Shown here piece by piece: positions 4,592-5,748 of a DNA stretch of 5,748 nucleotides. Both the position numbers and the translations under genes were made by a program. Source of the stretch: an uncultured Clostridia bacterium. Its GTDB lineage: Bacteria > Bacillota > Clostridia > Oscillospirales > Acutalibacteraceae. The notes under the pieces are model-generated. The model ran no database searches. It was not told the origin of the DNA and worked only from the letters and a program-made list of their open reading frames with translations. How positions within the stretch are numbered: position 1 is the stretch's first letter; each line of letters starts with the position of its first letter. The DNA is taken from assembly GCA_946539105.1 (NCBI GenBank), contig CAMNHG010000088.1, positions 1 to 5,748 on the forward strand, given 5' to 3'.

Positions 4592-4837
4592 ATGTGCAGT
4601 TTTTTCACAAAGAGCGTGATTGATTTGGAATACAGGCTAATTAAAAGCCAAGGCAAATATCAAAATTCCTATGACATCGAAATTTCAGACAATAAAAAAG
4701 TCGTCAGAAAAATCCCTGATATGGGCGGCGACGGTGAAAATCTCGGCAAGCTGGTCGATTTACTCAACGAGCTGCAGCCCGAGCCGTCGCAGCTTGACTA
4801 CATAATTGAGGATTATCTGACATTTTTTGACGTTTAG
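4592..4837 (+). CDS. Small conserved-looking hypothetical protein (DUF6514-like)
   Basis: An 81-residue acidic soluble protein with no signal peptide or membrane segment. The C-terminal half (about 46-78: GDGENLGKLVDLLNELQPEP then SQLDYIIEDYLT) resembles from memory the short clostridial DUF6514 proteins, which end in a leucine-rich helix followed by a [VI]-[VI]-E-D-[FY]-L motif. That assignment is tentative and the family has no known function. The ATG at 4592 follows GGTGAT (4578-4583) at 8 nt, a fair ribosome-binding site, but the strong promoter at 4560-4588 would start transcription at or after this ATG. In-frame alternatives are GTG at 4616 and TTG at 4625, neither with a well-spaced Shine-Dalgarno. 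Base composition is more AT-rich than the radical-SAM gene that follows after 47 nt on the same strand, with which it may be co-transcribed. Confidence 0.65.
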   Translation: MCSFFTKSVIDLEYRLIKSQGKYQNSYDIEISDNKKVVRKIPDMGGDGENLGKLVDLLNELQPEPSQLDYIIEDYLTFFDV

Positions 4838-4859
4838 GCTTTATTACCGCCGCAAATTG

Positions 4860-4880
4860 TGATAAAATATACGCGGTGAT
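4860..4880 (+). promoter_or_regulatory. Extended -10-like site and ribosome-binding site before the radical-SAM gene
   Basis: TGA followed by TAAAAT (4860-4868) matches an extended -10 element at five of six hexamer positions, but no good -35 lies upstream. The GGTGAT at 4875-4880, 4 nt before the ATG at 4885, is a good Shine-Dalgarno and fixes that start. The promoter reading is weak because a start near 4875 would leave almost no leader; read-through from 4560 is a simpler source of transcript. Confidence 0.4.
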
Positions 4881-4884
4881 AAAA

Positions 4885-5748
4885 ATGATTTGTAATTTAT
4901 GTCCGCGTCAGTGCGACGCGGTGCGTACCGAGCATAACGGCGAAGGCTTTTGCAGGCTCGGAACTCTGCCGGTTGTGGCCAGGGTTGCCCCCCACTACGG
5001 CGAGGAGCCGTGCATAAGCGGTACAAAGGGCAGCGGCACGGTGTTTTTTTCGGGCTGTACCATGCGCTGCAAATTCTGCCAGAATTATGAGATTTCCGCG
5101 ACGCAAAAAGGCGTTACACTGAGTGTAAAGCAGCTCGCGAAGTGCTATGAGGAGCTTGAAAAGCTCGGCGTTCACAACATAAATCTGGTGACGGCAGACC
5201 ACTTCGCGCCTGCCGTGGCGGAAAGCCTGAAAATTTACAAGCCGAGCGTGCCCGTGGTTTATAACTGCAGCGGCTACACCTCGCCGAAAATTCTCGATAT
5301 GCTGTCGGGACTGGTGGACATTTACCTGCCCGACTTCAAATACAGCGACGACAAACTCGCGGTAAAGCTGTCGTCAGCTCCCGATTATGTTAACACCGCG
5401 AGAGCAGCGATTAAGGAAATGATTTTTCAGGTGGGCGAGCCGCAATTTGACGACGAGGGAATAATGAAAAGCGGAGTTATCGTAAGGCAGCTCATCCTCC
5501 CTGCCCACACGAAAAACAGCATTGAGGTGCTGAATATTCTAAAGCGCGAGTTTGACAAGCAAATCCTTGTCAGTCTGATGTGCCAGTACATTCCGTGGGG
5601 AGAGGTCAAAAACGATTCGAAGCTCGGGCGGAAGATTACAAAGAGAGAATACGAAAAGGTAAAGCGCGTTTTGTTCGACCTCGAACTCGACGGCTTTACC
5701 CAAGATTTGTCCTCCGCGACAGAGGAGTATATTCCGGATTGGGAGGTT
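4885..5748 (+). CDS. Radical SAM protein, PflX / pyruvate formate-lyase activase-like (3' end outside window)
   Basis: An open frame of 288 codons running off the right edge without a stop. The radical-SAM [4Fe-4S] motif is C58-x3-C62-x2-C65 (SGCTMRCKFCQNYEIS), placing it in the superfamily that cleaves S-adenosylmethionine to start radical chemistry. Four more cysteines at the N terminus (C3, C6, C10, C23; C-x2-C-x3-C-x12-C) are typical of the PflX-type group (COG1313) and may hold a second cluster. Further family-like segments are NINLVTADHF (133-142), YLPDFKY (about 147-153) and QLILPAH (about 203-209). It is probably cytosolic. The true substrate of this group is unknown; the likeness to pyruvate formate-lyase activase is by homology only and no glycyl-radical enzyme gene is in view. 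Family length is about 290-310 residues, so only a few codons should be missing. The ATG is supported by GGTGAT 4 nt upstream. Confidence 0.9.
   Translation, partial: MICNLCPRQCDAVRTEHNGEGFCRLGTLPVVARVAPHYGEEPCISGTKGSGTVFFSGCTMRCKFCQNYEISATQKGVTLSVKQLAKCYEELEKLGVHNINLVTADHFAPAVAESLKIYKPSVPVVYNCSGYTSPKILDMLSGLVDIYLPDFKYSDDKLAVKLSSAPDYVNTARAAIKEMIFQVGEPQFDDEGIMKSGVIVRQLILPAHTKNSIEVLNILKREFDKQILVSLMCQYIPWGEVKNDSKLGRKITKREYEKVKRVLFDLELDGFTQDLSSATEEYIPDWEV

Noticed and set aside
4844..5609. Minus-strand frames opposite the radical-SAM gene
   Set aside because: They are shadows of the plus-strand gene, whose cysteine motifs and ribosome-binding site are convincing.

Overview
The window looks like a chromosomal segment of a gut- or rumen-type Clostridia bacterium, most likely Ruminococcus or a close Oscillospiraceae relative. 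This rests on three things: a secreted pullulanase that carries a type I dockerin and CBM26-type starch-binding modules, Pro/Thr/Asp/Glu linkers of the kind common in ruminococcal extracellular enzymes, and ribosome-binding sites of the AGGAG / GGTGAT type. The architecture recalls the starch-degrading dockerin/cohesin 'amylosome' described for Ruminococcus bromii. The species itself cannot be fixed from this sequence.

Layout, left to right. Positions 1-80 hold a good minus-strand promoter (TTGACT, 17-nt spacer, TAAAAT) and, at the very edge, a Shine-Dalgarno-like GGGAGG, so a leftward gene probably starts just outside the window. Positions 84-454 are a non-coding, repeat-built element. It is bounded by inverted arrays of four 7-bp units (GAGTTKA) and contains two GTAG-headed REP-like hairpins, a 39-bp-period direct repeat and several small palindromes. 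It abuts a strong rho-independent terminator (456-496) that ends the main gene.

Positions 530-4240 (minus strand) encode a 1236-residue secreted multidomain pullulanase: signal peptide, CBM48, GH13 catalytic core with all four conserved regions, C-terminal beta domain, two MucBP-like domains, an internal CBM26-like module, a third MucBP-like domain, a Pro/Thr linker, a dockerin, a second linker and a C-terminal CBM26-like module. Its start is a GTG. An out-of-frame ATG 8 bases upstream would come into frame with a single extra A.

Positions 4241-4591 are an AT-rich divergent intergenic region. It holds candidate promoters for the pullulanase, an operator-like inverted repeat and a leader with two mutually exclusive hairpins. 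On the plus strand, a near-consensus promoter overlaps the ribosome-binding site and start of a small ORF (4592-4837, 81 aa, resembling DUF6514-type clostridial proteins). After 47 nt comes a radical-SAM protein of the PflX / pyruvate-formate-lyase-activase-like group (4885 to beyond 5748).

Functionally, the pullulanase is an extracellular alpha-1,6-debranching enzyme, probably docked to a cohesin-bearing scaffold and held on starch by its CBMs. The two divergent plus-strand genes have no evident link to starch use and look like unrelated housekeeping or unknown genes. I see no complete new system. The most notable items are the composite repeat element, the pullulanase leader and start-codon arrangement, and the promoter/start conflict of the small ORF.
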